DNA from: Lampris incognitus
Taxonomy: Eukaryota > Chordata > Actinopteri > Lampriformes > Lampridae
Reading direction: 5' to 3'
Length of the DNA: 64,000 nt
Assembly (NCBI RefSeq): GCF_029633865.1
Contig: NC_079212.1
Coordinates: 98,814,948-98,878,947, forward strand
The notes under the pieces were generated by a model, which was given only the letters and a program-made list of their open reading frames with translations, did not search any database and was not told the DNA's origin. A program made the position numbers and the translations under genes. Positions 53,000 to 64,000 of this stretch are shown in pieces; position 1 is the first letter of the stretch, and each line of letters starts with the position of its first letter.

Positions 53000-53765
53000 T
53001 TCAATCTCTGTGTCTCAGTTTCCCGATTTCTGAAAGGATGCACAATGGTAGTTGTAATTCCACATGCTCCATGCTCGTCCTCTTCAGAGGCATCCACCAT
53101 TGGAGTGTCAGTGGTTGGCACAGAGGCATCTGCAACTGTAGAAGCTCCGTGCTCGTCCTGTTTAGGGGCATCCACCATTGGAATATCAGTGGTTGGCAGA
53201 GAGGCATTTGCAACAGCTGAAGCTCTGTGATAATTTTCTTTAGAGGCATCCACCATTGGACCACATACTCTGCTTCCTCTGGACACGCACTGGGACAACA
53301 GGAAAGGCAGTCAGCAGTGGAGTCCTGTTTGCCTGGGATATGGTGAACCTGAAACTTGAAGGGCTGCATAGCTCTATTCTGTGGGCAGCATCGACAATAC
53401 TCTGGCCAGGATAAAACTCCCTCCCGATCATACCAGGTTTTCTGGTGTTCTTGAGAAGCCACCATGTGCACCTGGGCTAACATGGTCAATTTGTCCTATT
53501 TCTCCCTTATCAAGAGGACATAAAATACAACATTAAGACTCTTTGTTACCTTTGTCACCTTTCTAGATTTCTTTCAAGAGAGTTAGAGATTCTCTTACTG
53601 CATGACCAAAGAGTAATTCAAATGATGAAAATCCCATGGAGACTTGTGGAACTTCCCTGTAGGCAAAACCGAGATAGGGAAACTACTGGTCCCAATCTGA
53701 GTCAGTTTCTTTGACAAATTTACAAAGCATTTGCTTCACTGTCTGATTAAATCTTTCAGTAATCT
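53000..53765 (-). pseudogene. gypsy-type relic 3: integrase fused to RNase H end
   Basis: Read on the minus strand from 53765: ERFNQTVKQMLCKFVKETDS (integrase core with the catalytic Glu), SSFELLFGHAVRESL, then QEHQKTWYDREG (integrase C-terminal part), then directly MQPFKFQVHHIPGKQDSTAD, the C-terminal end of RNase H. A stop lies within the integrase part. The RT and most of RNase H are missing between the two blocks. Downstream is a threefold repeat (53088-53260). Confidence 0.65.
53088..53260 (-). repeat. Coding-like tandem repeat of about 75 bp, 2-3 units
   Basis: Units contain GCATCCACCATTGGA, TCAGTGGTTGGCA and GCTCGTCCT. In one minus-strand frame they read PMVDAxxxDEHGAS followed by ADASVPTTDT-type segments. 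They follow the RNase H remnant. Confidence 0.7.
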
Positions 53766-53792
53766 AATCTATCACATTTACTTACTTGTAGA

Positions 53793-54490
53793 GATCAATC
53801 TTCTTCTCCTTACCCTTTCAGCTGTTCCTGTTAGGGGTCGCCACAGCAGATCATCAATTTCTTTCCCTTCCTGTCCCCTGCATTTTCTTCTTACACACCA
53901 ACCACCTGCATGTCCTTCGTTACCACATCCATAAACCTCTTTGGCCTTCCTCTTTTCCTGTAGCCTTTCAGCTCCATCTTCAGTATCCTTCTCCCAATAT
54001 ACCCAGCATCACTCCTCCGCACATATCCAAACCATCTCAATCTCCCCTCTCTTGTTTTGTCTCCAAACTGGCCAACCTGAGATTTCCCTCTAATATACTC
54101 ATTCCTTATCCTGTCCATCTTTGTCAGTCCCAATGAAAATCTTAGCATCTTCATCTTCATCTTCGGCCACCTTTCTTTTTGTCAGTGCCACTGTCTCCAA
54201 ACCATATAACATAACTGGTCTCACTACCATCTTGTAAACCTTCTCTTTCACTTCTTTCACTCTTGCTGGTACCCTTCTTTTGCAATTCCCTCCTAACACT
54301 CTTTTCCACCCACTCCACCCTGCCTGCACTCTCTTCTTCCCCTCTCTTCCACACTCCCCATTACTTTGAATGGTTAACCCAAGTATTTAAACTCATCCAC
54401 CTTCTACTTCTACTCTTTGCGTCCTCACCATTCTGCTGGCCTCCCTCTCATTCACACATATATTCAATCTTGCTTCGACTGACTTTCATT
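53793..54490 (-). pseudogene. RTE-type LINE 3' end, 5'-truncated
   Basis: The minus strand reads KMVVRPVMLYGLETVALTKR, MDRIRNEYIRG, RLRWFGYVRRSDAGYIGRRI, MELKGYRKRGRPKRFMDVV and ends with TGGCGACCCCTAACAGGAAC and a GAAGAA-type tail before 53793, a typical RTE 3' end. A GAT/GAA expansion (DEDEDE) and frameshifts disrupt it. Confidence 0.8.
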
Positions 54491-55518
54491 CCTGCGTAAC
54501 ATAATAGTATTAGTTAATTCAGTGGAGTTTAACTTCAGCACAAATGTGAAATGTGGGCTAGTAACCTTGGCTACTAGCCAGCCAGCTAGCTAACTTTACC
54601 TCCAGAGTAACTCAAGTGAAATTATTAAAGTGTTCCCCTTGCCCGAATATGATCTGATTTTGTCCACCAATCAATTGCGCTTACTATGTGAATGTTATTT
54701 CAGCATAATGGACCAAAAAGCAAAACAAATAAATGTAATAATAAATAAATACAAACATAAAAAACACATAACGAAATTTTTTAGAAAGAGCGGTTTCAGT
54801 ACACTTTTTTTAACATACAGCAAAAATGCACGATGACTTAAAGTCAAAATAAACAATAGCTAAGCTAGCCTGTTTTGCTCTAAATATGGTGCATAATTTT
54901 CTCAGGAGAAAGCTGGTGGTGCTACAAGCAACAGGGCAAGGCCAAAGACAGGAGAAGAGGAAGGTGGAGCAGCAGAGTGTGAGGTAAGGTCATATGATGG
55001 TTATAACAGTGAAGACTAATGTCTTTGTTTTAAAATAGGCTGTATCAATGTTTGGGGTCTTTAGCCTCATCATGCATCAATGCATTGGCACTGGATTAGG
55101 TGTGGCAAAAGAGTGTCAATATTTATGTTAGACTATATTAAAATATTATTGTTTCATGCATGAGGAAAAGAACTTCATTAAAGGTCAGAATGAAACGGTC
55201 AAAAAATAATAGGTCTATGCCTCATTAACCAATCGAAACTGTTATCTTCCTTATACTGATGTATGGCTGAAGTTCACAATGTAGCCTCACTAATTTTTTA
55301 TTGTGTGTGTGGAATAATGCCAATATTACACTCGATGCGGAAGCCTGTAAGCCCCAGGAGTAGATGAGGATTTAGCCGTATTTGTTGTGCACATTATTGA
55401 GCGTGCTAAGAGGTGGGCCTAAGTCAAAGCTTGTCGTTATATGTTATTGGCATTTACTGCATGAATATTATGGCGTGATTATGTATGTATTTAGTAATGT
55501 GTCTAAAGATAAAACCTA
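54491..55518. other. Unassigned DNA
   Basis: Apart from the candidate exon at 54906-54983, nothing is recognised. Confidence 0.35.
54906..54983 (+). other. Candidate orphan exon (78 bp, phase 0)
   Basis: Preceded by TTTTCTCAG (acceptor-like) and followed by GTAAGG (donor-like). It reads EKAGGATSNRARPKTGEEEG plus GAAECE without a stop. Low-complexity acidic/basic composition, similar in style to 11668-11733. It may belong to a TE gene or an unseen host gene. Confidence 0.25.
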
Positions 55519-57089
<1,571 letters not shown>

Positions 57090-57091
57090 TA

Positions 57092-58439
57092 GGCCATCTT
57101 TTTCATTCACACATTTCATTATCAGAGTTTAAAAAGGTTTTCTCAAGTTGATCAAACATACTTTAATTCTTGTGTCCTCTTGTGTTTGTCTATTTTAGCC
57201 TGTTACTTAAATGGAGGTATCGCACATGTACATACAGAATAATAAATGAATAACTAAGCAAGCTCTTCCGGGTGTTGAGAATGGATGAGGATCGCACATG
57301 TCTGTATCTTTAATACTTATAGCTGGCTCTGATGGAACCAATTAACATTTCTACTAATGATAATTGTGAGAACAGGGGTGGGTTGCAAATGTGCCCCCTC
57401 CAATGTCAAAATCGTTCCTACACTCTTAATTGGTAGGATACTTACACGAAATAAAGGATGAAAAATTTTATCATAAATTGAAATATCTAAAAAGATCCAA
57501 GTTTAGTAGGAAGGTAAGACATTTAGAAATGATAAATCTCTTGGGATTGGGAAACAGGAGAAATATCTGCTTATATATAGTAGGGGTTCAGTAATTTACT
57601 TGCTGTATATTATGCGTAACAGTAAGTTATAGAAAATTATACAAGTAAATATCAGCAGCAGTAACTTTGATGTCATTTCTTCCACAATAATCTTGAACTC
57701 CATAACCCTGGGAGGGGTGACGGGATAATTTTACAGTCAGTCTATGTCAATCAGTATACCTTACCCTATATCATGTAGGGCGACAGGCCTGTTTTGATGG
57801 TGTACTTGCCCCAAGAGCCACATTTGACTCAGATCAGAGGACCGAAATGTCAGAAGCCTCGCTACTGTTTGAGTGGTATTTGTGAAATTTAGCACTCTGT
57901 GCAAGCCCACCTGGGCAGGCAAGAGGGTAAATACCAGCCAGCCAGGGGGGACCTCTGAACAGCTCTGGCAGGAAAGATGATGGGTATTTGACACGTCTTT
58001 GTGCATGTAAGCAGTTAAATGTGCCTGCTGTTAAATAACATTCTTCATTTGGCCACTGCATTCATAAAGTGCATTCAATATTCAGGTCCATCACAAAGTT
58101 CAGGGATGCAAACTTGTCACCCTTCAGCGAAAGTTGCAATTTTGAATCCAAAATAGGTCATTTTAGTGATTCGTGTAGATCCGCTGAGCTTTTGAAATGG
58201 GGGGGGGCAGCTCTGGGTCTACTAGGACAGTCATGGGAATAAAATGAGAACCATGCCTTCTGGGAAAAAAAAGTCAAGTCAGTTATATTTGTGCAGCTGT
58301 TACGGGTATGTTTTGGGGTCTTTCTTTCCCCTTCTGTTCTATCTTTTGTGCAGAGCAGACTGTAAACATGAGATGCCACAACTATGCTTATTATTGTGTT
58401 GTATGCTGTATGACGCCAGGGAGAGTAAAAAAATAAAAG
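57092..58439. other. Unassigned DNA
   Basis: No gene or named repeat recognised. The open frames at 57761-58061 are unsupported. Confidence 0.35.
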
Positions 58440-58444
58440 GGAAA

Positions 58445-58500
58445 AAACTACAAATCCCAGTGCAGCAGGTTTCCTGAGTGTGACGTCACGTCCTGCCCAT
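58445..58500 (+). promoter_or_regulatory. Promoter-like patch: ZNF143-type and CRE motifs
   Basis: AACTACAAATCCCAGTGCAGC (about 58447-58466) resembles the ACTACAATTCCCAGCATGC motif bound by ZNF143/STAF at many vertebrate promoters. GTGACGTCAC, a perfect CREB/ATF palindrome, follows at about 58481. No gene downstream is identifiable, so this is motif evidence only. It could be a promoter of an unseen first exon or part of a mobile element. Confidence 0.4.
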
Positions 58501-58528
58501 TCGTTTGGCGGGAATGGCTGATTGATAA

Positions 58529-58936
58529 TTGGTCACTGCTGGCGGGCACAGAGAGGTTGGGAAACTGTATGGCATATGCTCCGTGGAAGGAACAGCATTT
58601 TTCTACACACCTCTCTCTCCGCTAAAAACAAGACTTGATCACCATCCACACGAACAGGACTGGCCGCTCATAGGAGCTGGAATAGCATTCTTCGGACCAT
58701 TGAGAGGAGACGTCCTCGCGGGGGCTGCAGTGACGATAAGCATAGCTGCCAGTTTACTCGCCTCTGTTTTCATATCAGCTCCGTGTTTGGTTTTCTGTCT
58801 TCATTTCATGTTGTGCCACTGCAGTGGCAAGTTCTGGTTGTGTGCTTGTCACGGCTGTACCATAGCAACAGTCCAATATCACAAATTACAAATTTGCCTC
58901 AGTGGGCTTTACAGCAACACAACATCCTGTTCTTAG
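58529..58936 (+). other. Unrecognised 135-codon open frame
   Basis: Starts just downstream of the promoter-like patch and contains a hydrophobic stretch (AAVTISIAASLLASVFISAP plus CLVFCLHFM) that could span a membrane. No homology recognised. Its end (58880-58936) runs into an interspersed repeat (CAGTGGGCTTTACAGCAACA), which argues against a conserved gene. Confidence 0.2.
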
Positions 58937-59400
58937 ACCCTGACATTGGATAAGGAACAACTCCCTAAAAAAGCCTTTACCAGAGAGAAAAAATAGGAAG
59001 AAACCTCAGGGAGAGCAACAGGGGAGGGGTCTCTCTCCCAAGACGGACAACGTGCAATGGATGTTGTGTGTACACAATTTACAGAATACAACATTGAAAG
59101 AGGGTAACAGAACTATAATGGAATGATAAAATATATGAAGAATATGATGAAGAGGATGCCAAGCAGTGTCCAGACGCCACTGGAACAGCCCAGGACCTGA
59201 ACCACAACAACCACCATCAATCAACATGTAAAAAAAAAAAAACTAAAAAAAAATGTCACACATCTTAGTGAGAGAAGGCTATAACATTAAAACAGGATAA
59301 CAAAATTATATGGATTTATAAGATATATAAAAAGAAAATATGATGAGGGGGATGCCAAGCATTTCTCAACATACTTACTCATAATATGTACTTTACAAAC
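58870..59400 (+). repeat. Interspersed repeat, probable LINE 3' region
   Basis: TTGCCTCAGTGGGCTTTACA, AGGAACAACTCCCTAAAAAA and AGGAAGAAACCTCAGGGAGA are phrases I recognise from abundant fish repeats. A diverged second copy of one segment follows: GATGAAGAGGATGCCAAGCA (about 59147-59166) versus GATGAGGGGGATGCCAAGCA (about 59342-59361). Family not named. Confidence 0.5.
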
Positions 59401-60479
59401 ATTAGAACAGAGAGCATGTTACAGATTAGTGAACATCCTATTGGAACTGGAAGAGGAACGCTGGGGAGAAAGGGAAAGAAACAAAGACGACAGAAAGAAA
59501 TAATGGCAGAAAGAAAGAAAATTGGAGAAAGGGGGGGTAAGAAAGAGGGAAAAGACTGTCCTCCTAAAAAATGTCTTAAAGACAATTAAGGGGTTATTTT
59601 TTTATGAATAAGTATTTTAACACCCTTTAAGGATTACTGCATTTCCTTATTAGAATAAATAGAACAAGTGTACCGGTATCTTCAGACAAGCTCTTCAAAT
59701 TGAGGTACAGGCATGCAAATGAGGAAACGTGGGAGCAATAAAACTCAGGAACAATTTCATCTGAAACTTTTACTTACCTCTTAAGCTTGAAGAAATGAGC
59801 AAATAATGAGCTGAAACAAACCTTCAAACTGTGAGTGTGGTCCATCACCACATGCCATAAATCTTACCAAGCTTACTCCACATTCATATATCATGCCCCT
59901 CATGACCCGAAAGGTCCTGAATCAAGGCAAGGACTCTAGGGTTCACGTGAAGACGGGATGTGTTTGTCTTCTCCACTTTAGTGCCCTTCTCTGGGTTGAC
60001 GGAGAAAAAAACACCCTGGTAAATAGAAGAGAAACAGATGACTGTATCAATAATAAAATATCTTTATTATCTTCACACCAATCATATTTGTTTTTATTCA
60101 AGCTATTATTTCAAAGCCACTCAGTAAAATTACAAGTCCTCTAACTCTCAAGTCACTGCAGCAGCTACTTTAGATTTGTTTCAGTTCAATAAATTAAAAA
60201 TGTTGGATAAAGCCAATCTAAATAGACAGACCTCTGCAGAAACTCCAGGGCTGTTGCCAGCTCTGGTGGGTAATGGATGTTGAAGCACTAATAGCTCCCA
60301 AACATCATGGACAGGTAAGAGATGATGGAGGGGATGTTAGCATATACAACGTTTCGATTCACACTCGGCATGAACCGTCTTGAAGAATAGCAGGATCATC
60401 ATAAAAAAAAACTAATTCAAATAAAATTAAAACAAGACTTGTGTTCCTGAAACATTTCACAAAGCAATTTGAGTATTTA
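59401..60479. other. Unassigned DNA
   Basis: Purine-rich stretch at 59445-59560 (GAAAGAAA/GGGAGAAAG). No gene recognised. Confidence 0.35.
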
Positions 60480-62089
60480 GGTTTTAGAAATTTCAAGATC
60501 AACTCGGAATCGAGCATATGGTTCAGCCCGAAGTTATGTGTTGGTAGAGCCCCATTCATTAGGAAAGTGTGGATAACTAAAGGGATTAGGGCACATGGAG
60601 ATCCGTTCAAAAACAATTAATTGAAATCTTTTGAGGAGTTAATCCAGGAGTTTGGTCTCCCTTGATCCAGTATGTGGCAGTGTTTACAGCTGAGGCACTT
60701 GTCTACTGTGCTGGGCTTTCCAAGAGTGCCCCCAGATTAACCTGTACACTGGTTAATTTGTACACTGTGTAGGCGAAGGCGCTTGGCCATATTTGTTGTG
60801 CATCCTCCCTTGCGCGAAATAATTTTGCCATAGGTGTTGCACTGTGCCAACCCTTAGTTTTTCAAGGCAAAATGAAGCTGCAATTTCGACCGCCACTTGC
60901 TCTGGTCCATGATGGCGCACATTTACCTTGCAGAGGCGGAAACTACGGAAGCTGCATGCCGCCATCACAGAAACTGAAACTAACTTTAGCACAAGGGAAA
61001 TTTATTTAGGGGCTGATAGGCAAAATCGAAATTTGACTTTCTTAACGATTCCTTTGGAATCAGAATTTTGGAACCTCGATGCCCAACCCTAGTCATGAGG
61101 CCTCTCAATATTATTCTGAAATATTTAGCCAGGCTGCTACACTTCCAGCAATATTAAGGAATGTCTGGGAGAAAGACTTAACTATTTCTTTTAATGAGTT
61201 AGAATGGATTAGGCTATGCCAAAATCAAAGAAAGTTGTCAAGGGATATAAAAATAAGACTCATACAATTTAAAATCCTCAATCGCTTCTATTGGACTCCA
61301 TCCAGACTACATCGATTAGGCCTTAAAAACAATGCAGATTGCTGGAAATGTCAGAATTCAGAGTGTACATCACTCCATGCTCTCAGGCAATGCCCTAAGA
61401 TCCAGGTCTTTTGGAAACAAGTCCACATTGTATAAAGAAGATCACTAGCCATGACTTTGAAATCTCCCCCAGGTTATATGTGCTGGGTGACCCATTAGCT
61501 GTGAATGACTTTGGAAATGCAGAACTGATCCAAATTGCCATAATGGTGGGTAGACAGACTTTATTGAGGGGATGGAAAAGACAGAATCTCCCTCTTGGCA
61601 GGAGTGGTTCATAGAACTTGGAAAAGTGGCTTCATATGAACAACTTTTCTATAGAAAGACTGACAGGTGGGACAAGTTTAGATGAGTTGCTGCAGTGTTG
61701 AGAATCTGAAACTCAGTAATTTTACTCTCTTGTACTTTTATAATGAGACATAACAAATAAGCATCTTGAATCTTGATTATATGCTACAATGGGGAATATA
61801 CCAGATCTATATCTCTAAGGGATAAATAATGCTGCATTCAACATCTGTATGTTTATTTTTAATATATTGTATTATCCTAAGAGCCCTTGATATATTTCTT
61901 ATATTCTTTTTGTGTAAATTGTTTTTCTTTCTTTTTCTTTTTCCTCTTATATCTATTATTATTATTATTGCAATTATTGTTATCATTACTTATTTCTGTT
62001 TTACTATTGTTTTTCAGAACTGTTCAGTGTTGAATGTTTTGTATGTTAAAATTGAAAAATGGCAATAAACTTTAAATCATAAAAAAAAA
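60480..62089 (+). mobile_element. L1-type LINE 3' part, interrupted by a hAT relic
   Basis: Plus-strand frames read PKLCVGRAPFIRKVWITKGI and SFEELIQEFGLP (60490-60660), then after the insertion HEASQYYSEIFSQAATLPAI, IRLIQFKILNRFYWTPSRLH, ADCWKCQNSECTSLHALRQC and PKIQVFWKQV, the conserved C-terminal region of L1/Tx1-type ORF2 with its CWKC...H...C zinc motif. The 3' UTR ends with AATAAA (62064-62069) and an A-tail at about 62081-62089. It is 5'-truncated and carries stops. Confidence 0.78.
60745..61091 (-). pseudogene. hAT relic with degenerate BED finger, inside the L1
   Basis: On the minus strand it starts CTAGGGTTGGGCATCGAGG (the complement of the GATGCCCAACCC end also seen near 32976). 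It then has ATGATGGACCAGAGCAAGTGG-like sequence and LAQCNTYGKIISRKGGCTTN, the same BED finger as at 32292 with the second zinc Cys changed to Tyr. Only the first approximately 345 bp of the element is present. Confidence 0.6.
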
Positions 62090-62339
62090 TCAAGGTCAGT
62101 TAAATTGCTTACCATCAATACAGAAATCAGTGTATGTGCCGGTTTAGGGGAGAGCAATGTAAGGCCTTTTAAGACCACTATGACAAACCTTAAAAGCTTA
62201 CAGTAACAAATAACATTGTGCAACATGAATGTGTCCAAAGACAGAAAAGAGAGAAAGAAAAGGAAGAAAGAATAGAAAAATACAAAAGAGAGAATGAAAG
62301 AAAACCAAGAAAGAATTTTAACTTGTTAAAAATGTTACC
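62090..62339. other. Unassigned spacer
   Basis: GAAAGA-rich DNA at 62235-62320. No gene. Confidence 0.35.
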
Positions 62340-63743
62340 TTACCACACACAACAATGGTGGAAGTCAAGTGAATTTGATCCAACTATACTTCCCTTGCCA
62401 GGCATGTGTCCTCCACATAACAACATCATGTCTTTCTTCAAATCAAAGTAGAACAGCAGAAGCAGCTCCATCTCGTTGATGTTCTCAGAACAACCACACA
62501 GCTCTCCTCTCATCACTTTAAACTTTGTTACAGCCTGAAGGACATTTTTGCTATTGTTCAGACAAACAATATTCGTGTGGTTCAGGAGCCATTTCCCCAT
62601 TAGATCCACATTCCATGTGAAAGTTTCTTTAAGCCCAGTTCCAGCGAATTCCTTGAAGTGGACTGCCATGCCAAGTTTGTCGAACCAAGACGGCCGGCCA
62701 CTCTTCCAGGAAGTATTTTATATTTTTCCCCAGGTGGACTTTTTTTACGCTGTGTGTGGAAAGTCAGCTTCATTAGAAGTTTGATCTCTGGATTTTCATC
62801 AGTTTGATGAGACATCATCACCAGTTTCTCTTTCTTCTCCTGCTGGCTTTCTGGGGTCTCCAAGGAGCAGGAATTTTAAATCCCAGTTAGTGCACCCATA
62901 TAATTGTCCTGGATCACTGCTGTCCGGTCTGGAAGGACTTGGTCTTTGTCAGACTCATCAGTGCAATGTTTTTGTTTTCTTATTTTTGGGGTCGTAGATC
63001 GCTTCACATTCTCTATCCTAATTTGCGATTGCTTGACTACAGAGTGATACCCTGGCCCAATCACATCTGCCTGTATTATGTCTTGCAGCGATTTTGGATA
63101 TTTTGCCACCATCTTTTTGGCAACTTCAGTAGAGTTCCTTTTAATTATGCAAGAACTTTTTCGCGTCGTCTCACAAACCACAACCTAGACCATCTCCCTT
63201 CTCATTCGTGGACTTGGTTGTTTTCCTCTCTCCAGTGACCGCATCAGGTCCTCTGGGAACTTGTCCCACAGTATCATAAAGGTATCTACCCAGTCTATAT
63301 CAGGGCTTTGGCAGCTATTGGAAGAAGTTGAGGATGAACCTCTAGGTGAAAGAGACTGCAAGGATGTGGGAGGCCCTGACTAAGCACCAACAGATGAGCT
63401 GCAAAAACACACACACATACACACAAAAAGAGTTATCAGGAACACAAGTTGAATGTTTCCATGTTTTCAATTGATCTTTTATGCAGGCTACTTTGGGTAG
63501 TGGTTGCACCCTGTACTGCAGTACTTAACTTACATCTCAGCTTCCAAGCAGAAAGGACATTTCGGGCTTGAATTGGCCTCAACTCTGACAGCAAATTGGC
63601 CTCCTCAATAAACAGAAAATCATCTTATGTCTTCAGCCCAAGGGAGGTCTCTTCTAGAATATTTGTTGTTACCTCTGGAAAGTTAGGCAAGGCCTTGGTG
63701 ATGGTGGTGGTGCGTGGAAGTGTTGGCTCCAAGTCAGTAATTT
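62340..63743 (-). pseudogene. TE-associated multi-exon gene relic (SAMD3-like type)
   Basis: On the minus strand: an exon at 63743-63673 (EITDLEPTLPRTTTITKALP then NFPE, bounded by TTCCAG and GTAACA), an exon starting near 63403 after TTTTTGCAG containing DTFMILWDKFPEDLMRSLER, then STEVAKKMVAKYPKSLQDII, GPGYHSVVKQSQIRIENVKR, ETPESQQEKKEKLVMMSHQT, IKLLMKLTFHTQRKK and AVHFKEFAGTGLKETFTWNV. This wording matches the abundant fish ORFs auto-named sterile alpha motif domain-containing protein 3-like. Frameshifts near 62870 and 62600 separate the blocks. The 3' end is probably near 62340. Confidence 0.55.
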
Positions 63744-64000
63744 CTGGAACCACGGAAAAATGACACCAGTTTTCAAGATCACAAATGAAAAGAAGACAAA
63801 AATAATTACATTTAGTCAAGTAGCGCTGTACATACATACAGATAAGAGGACTCTATTTTGAGTATATATAACATGAATGGGGATTTACACTTTCTATTGC
63901 TGTACAGGAAAAAACTGCTGTCACGTTCATATTTTTCAAATAGTAGTTTGTAATTTTTACTGAAATTATGCATTTTTAGTATTTCTCCACCACAGTGGCC
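63744..64000. other. Unassigned window end
   Basis: AT-rich. It may contain intron or upstream exon sequence of the relic at 62340-63743. Confidence 0.3.

Noticed and set aside
53891..54354. Independent small genes on the minus strand
   Set aside because: The pieces join in order into the C-terminal end of an RTE-type LINE ORF with a typical 3' end.
59970..60030. Tiny exon with CTTTAG acceptor and GTAAAT donor
   Set aside because: It is too short and isolated; such signals occur by chance at this density.

Overview
The window looks like intergenic or intronic DNA from a teleost-type fish genome. It has dense CA/GT microsatellites, several tRNA-derived SINE families, Tc1, hAT, L2, RTE, L1 and Penelope-like relics and Ty3/gypsy elements, and no continuous host gene. 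The only host-gene homology I recognise is a retrocopy of the 3' half of CDK9 (49092-49694). All calls come from reading the sequence; no database was searched.

Layout. 1-7.5 kb: SINEs and a decayed gypsy element with both LTRs (3171-6496). 7.5-10.8 kb: five SINE copies, one carrying a 272-bp MITE, then a minisatellite. 11-17 kb: a hAT-type non-autonomous element, two SINEs and long dinucleotide arrays. 17-20.4 kb: a minus-strand L2 LINE with a hAT MITE inside it and an inverted central RT segment. 20.5-24.9 kb: a young, apparently intact gypsy element (178-bp LTRs differing at one base, tRNA-Trp primer site, gag and pol joined by a textbook -1 frameshift signal). 25.2-32.0 kb: a 6.8-kb DNA transposon with inverted repeats of about 550-580 bp and one uninterrupted 1558-codon ORF. 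32-36.4 kb: a hAT/BED relic, a SINE, a broken Tc1 and microsatellites. 36.4-48 kb: an RTE LINE 5' part, a fragment of a TE-associated protein, a pair of oppositely oriented LTRs and simple repeats. 48.7-49.7 kb: a Penelope-like fragment fused to the CDK9 retrocopy. 52-57 kb: a SINE with clean target duplications, a gypsy relic, an RTE 3' end and a second broken Tc1. 58-64 kb: a promoter-like patch, an L1-type 3' end interrupted by a hAT relic, and a minus-strand spliced relic of a TE-associated gene.

The most notable element is 25189-31977. Its protein combines two N-terminal Cys/His zinc modules, a candidate DDE triad (D474, D637, E892), a FEN1/XPG-like nuclease motif series (D1172, E1269/E1270/D1272, D1296/D1298, D1354) and a C-terminal CXC-type cysteine cluster. 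An XPG-like nuclease plus a possible 3-bp TAA target duplication points to the AcademX lineage of the Academ superfamily. The copy looks coding-complete. The gypsy element beside it also looks complete, so this 11.5-kb stretch holds two potentially recent autonomous elements side by side.
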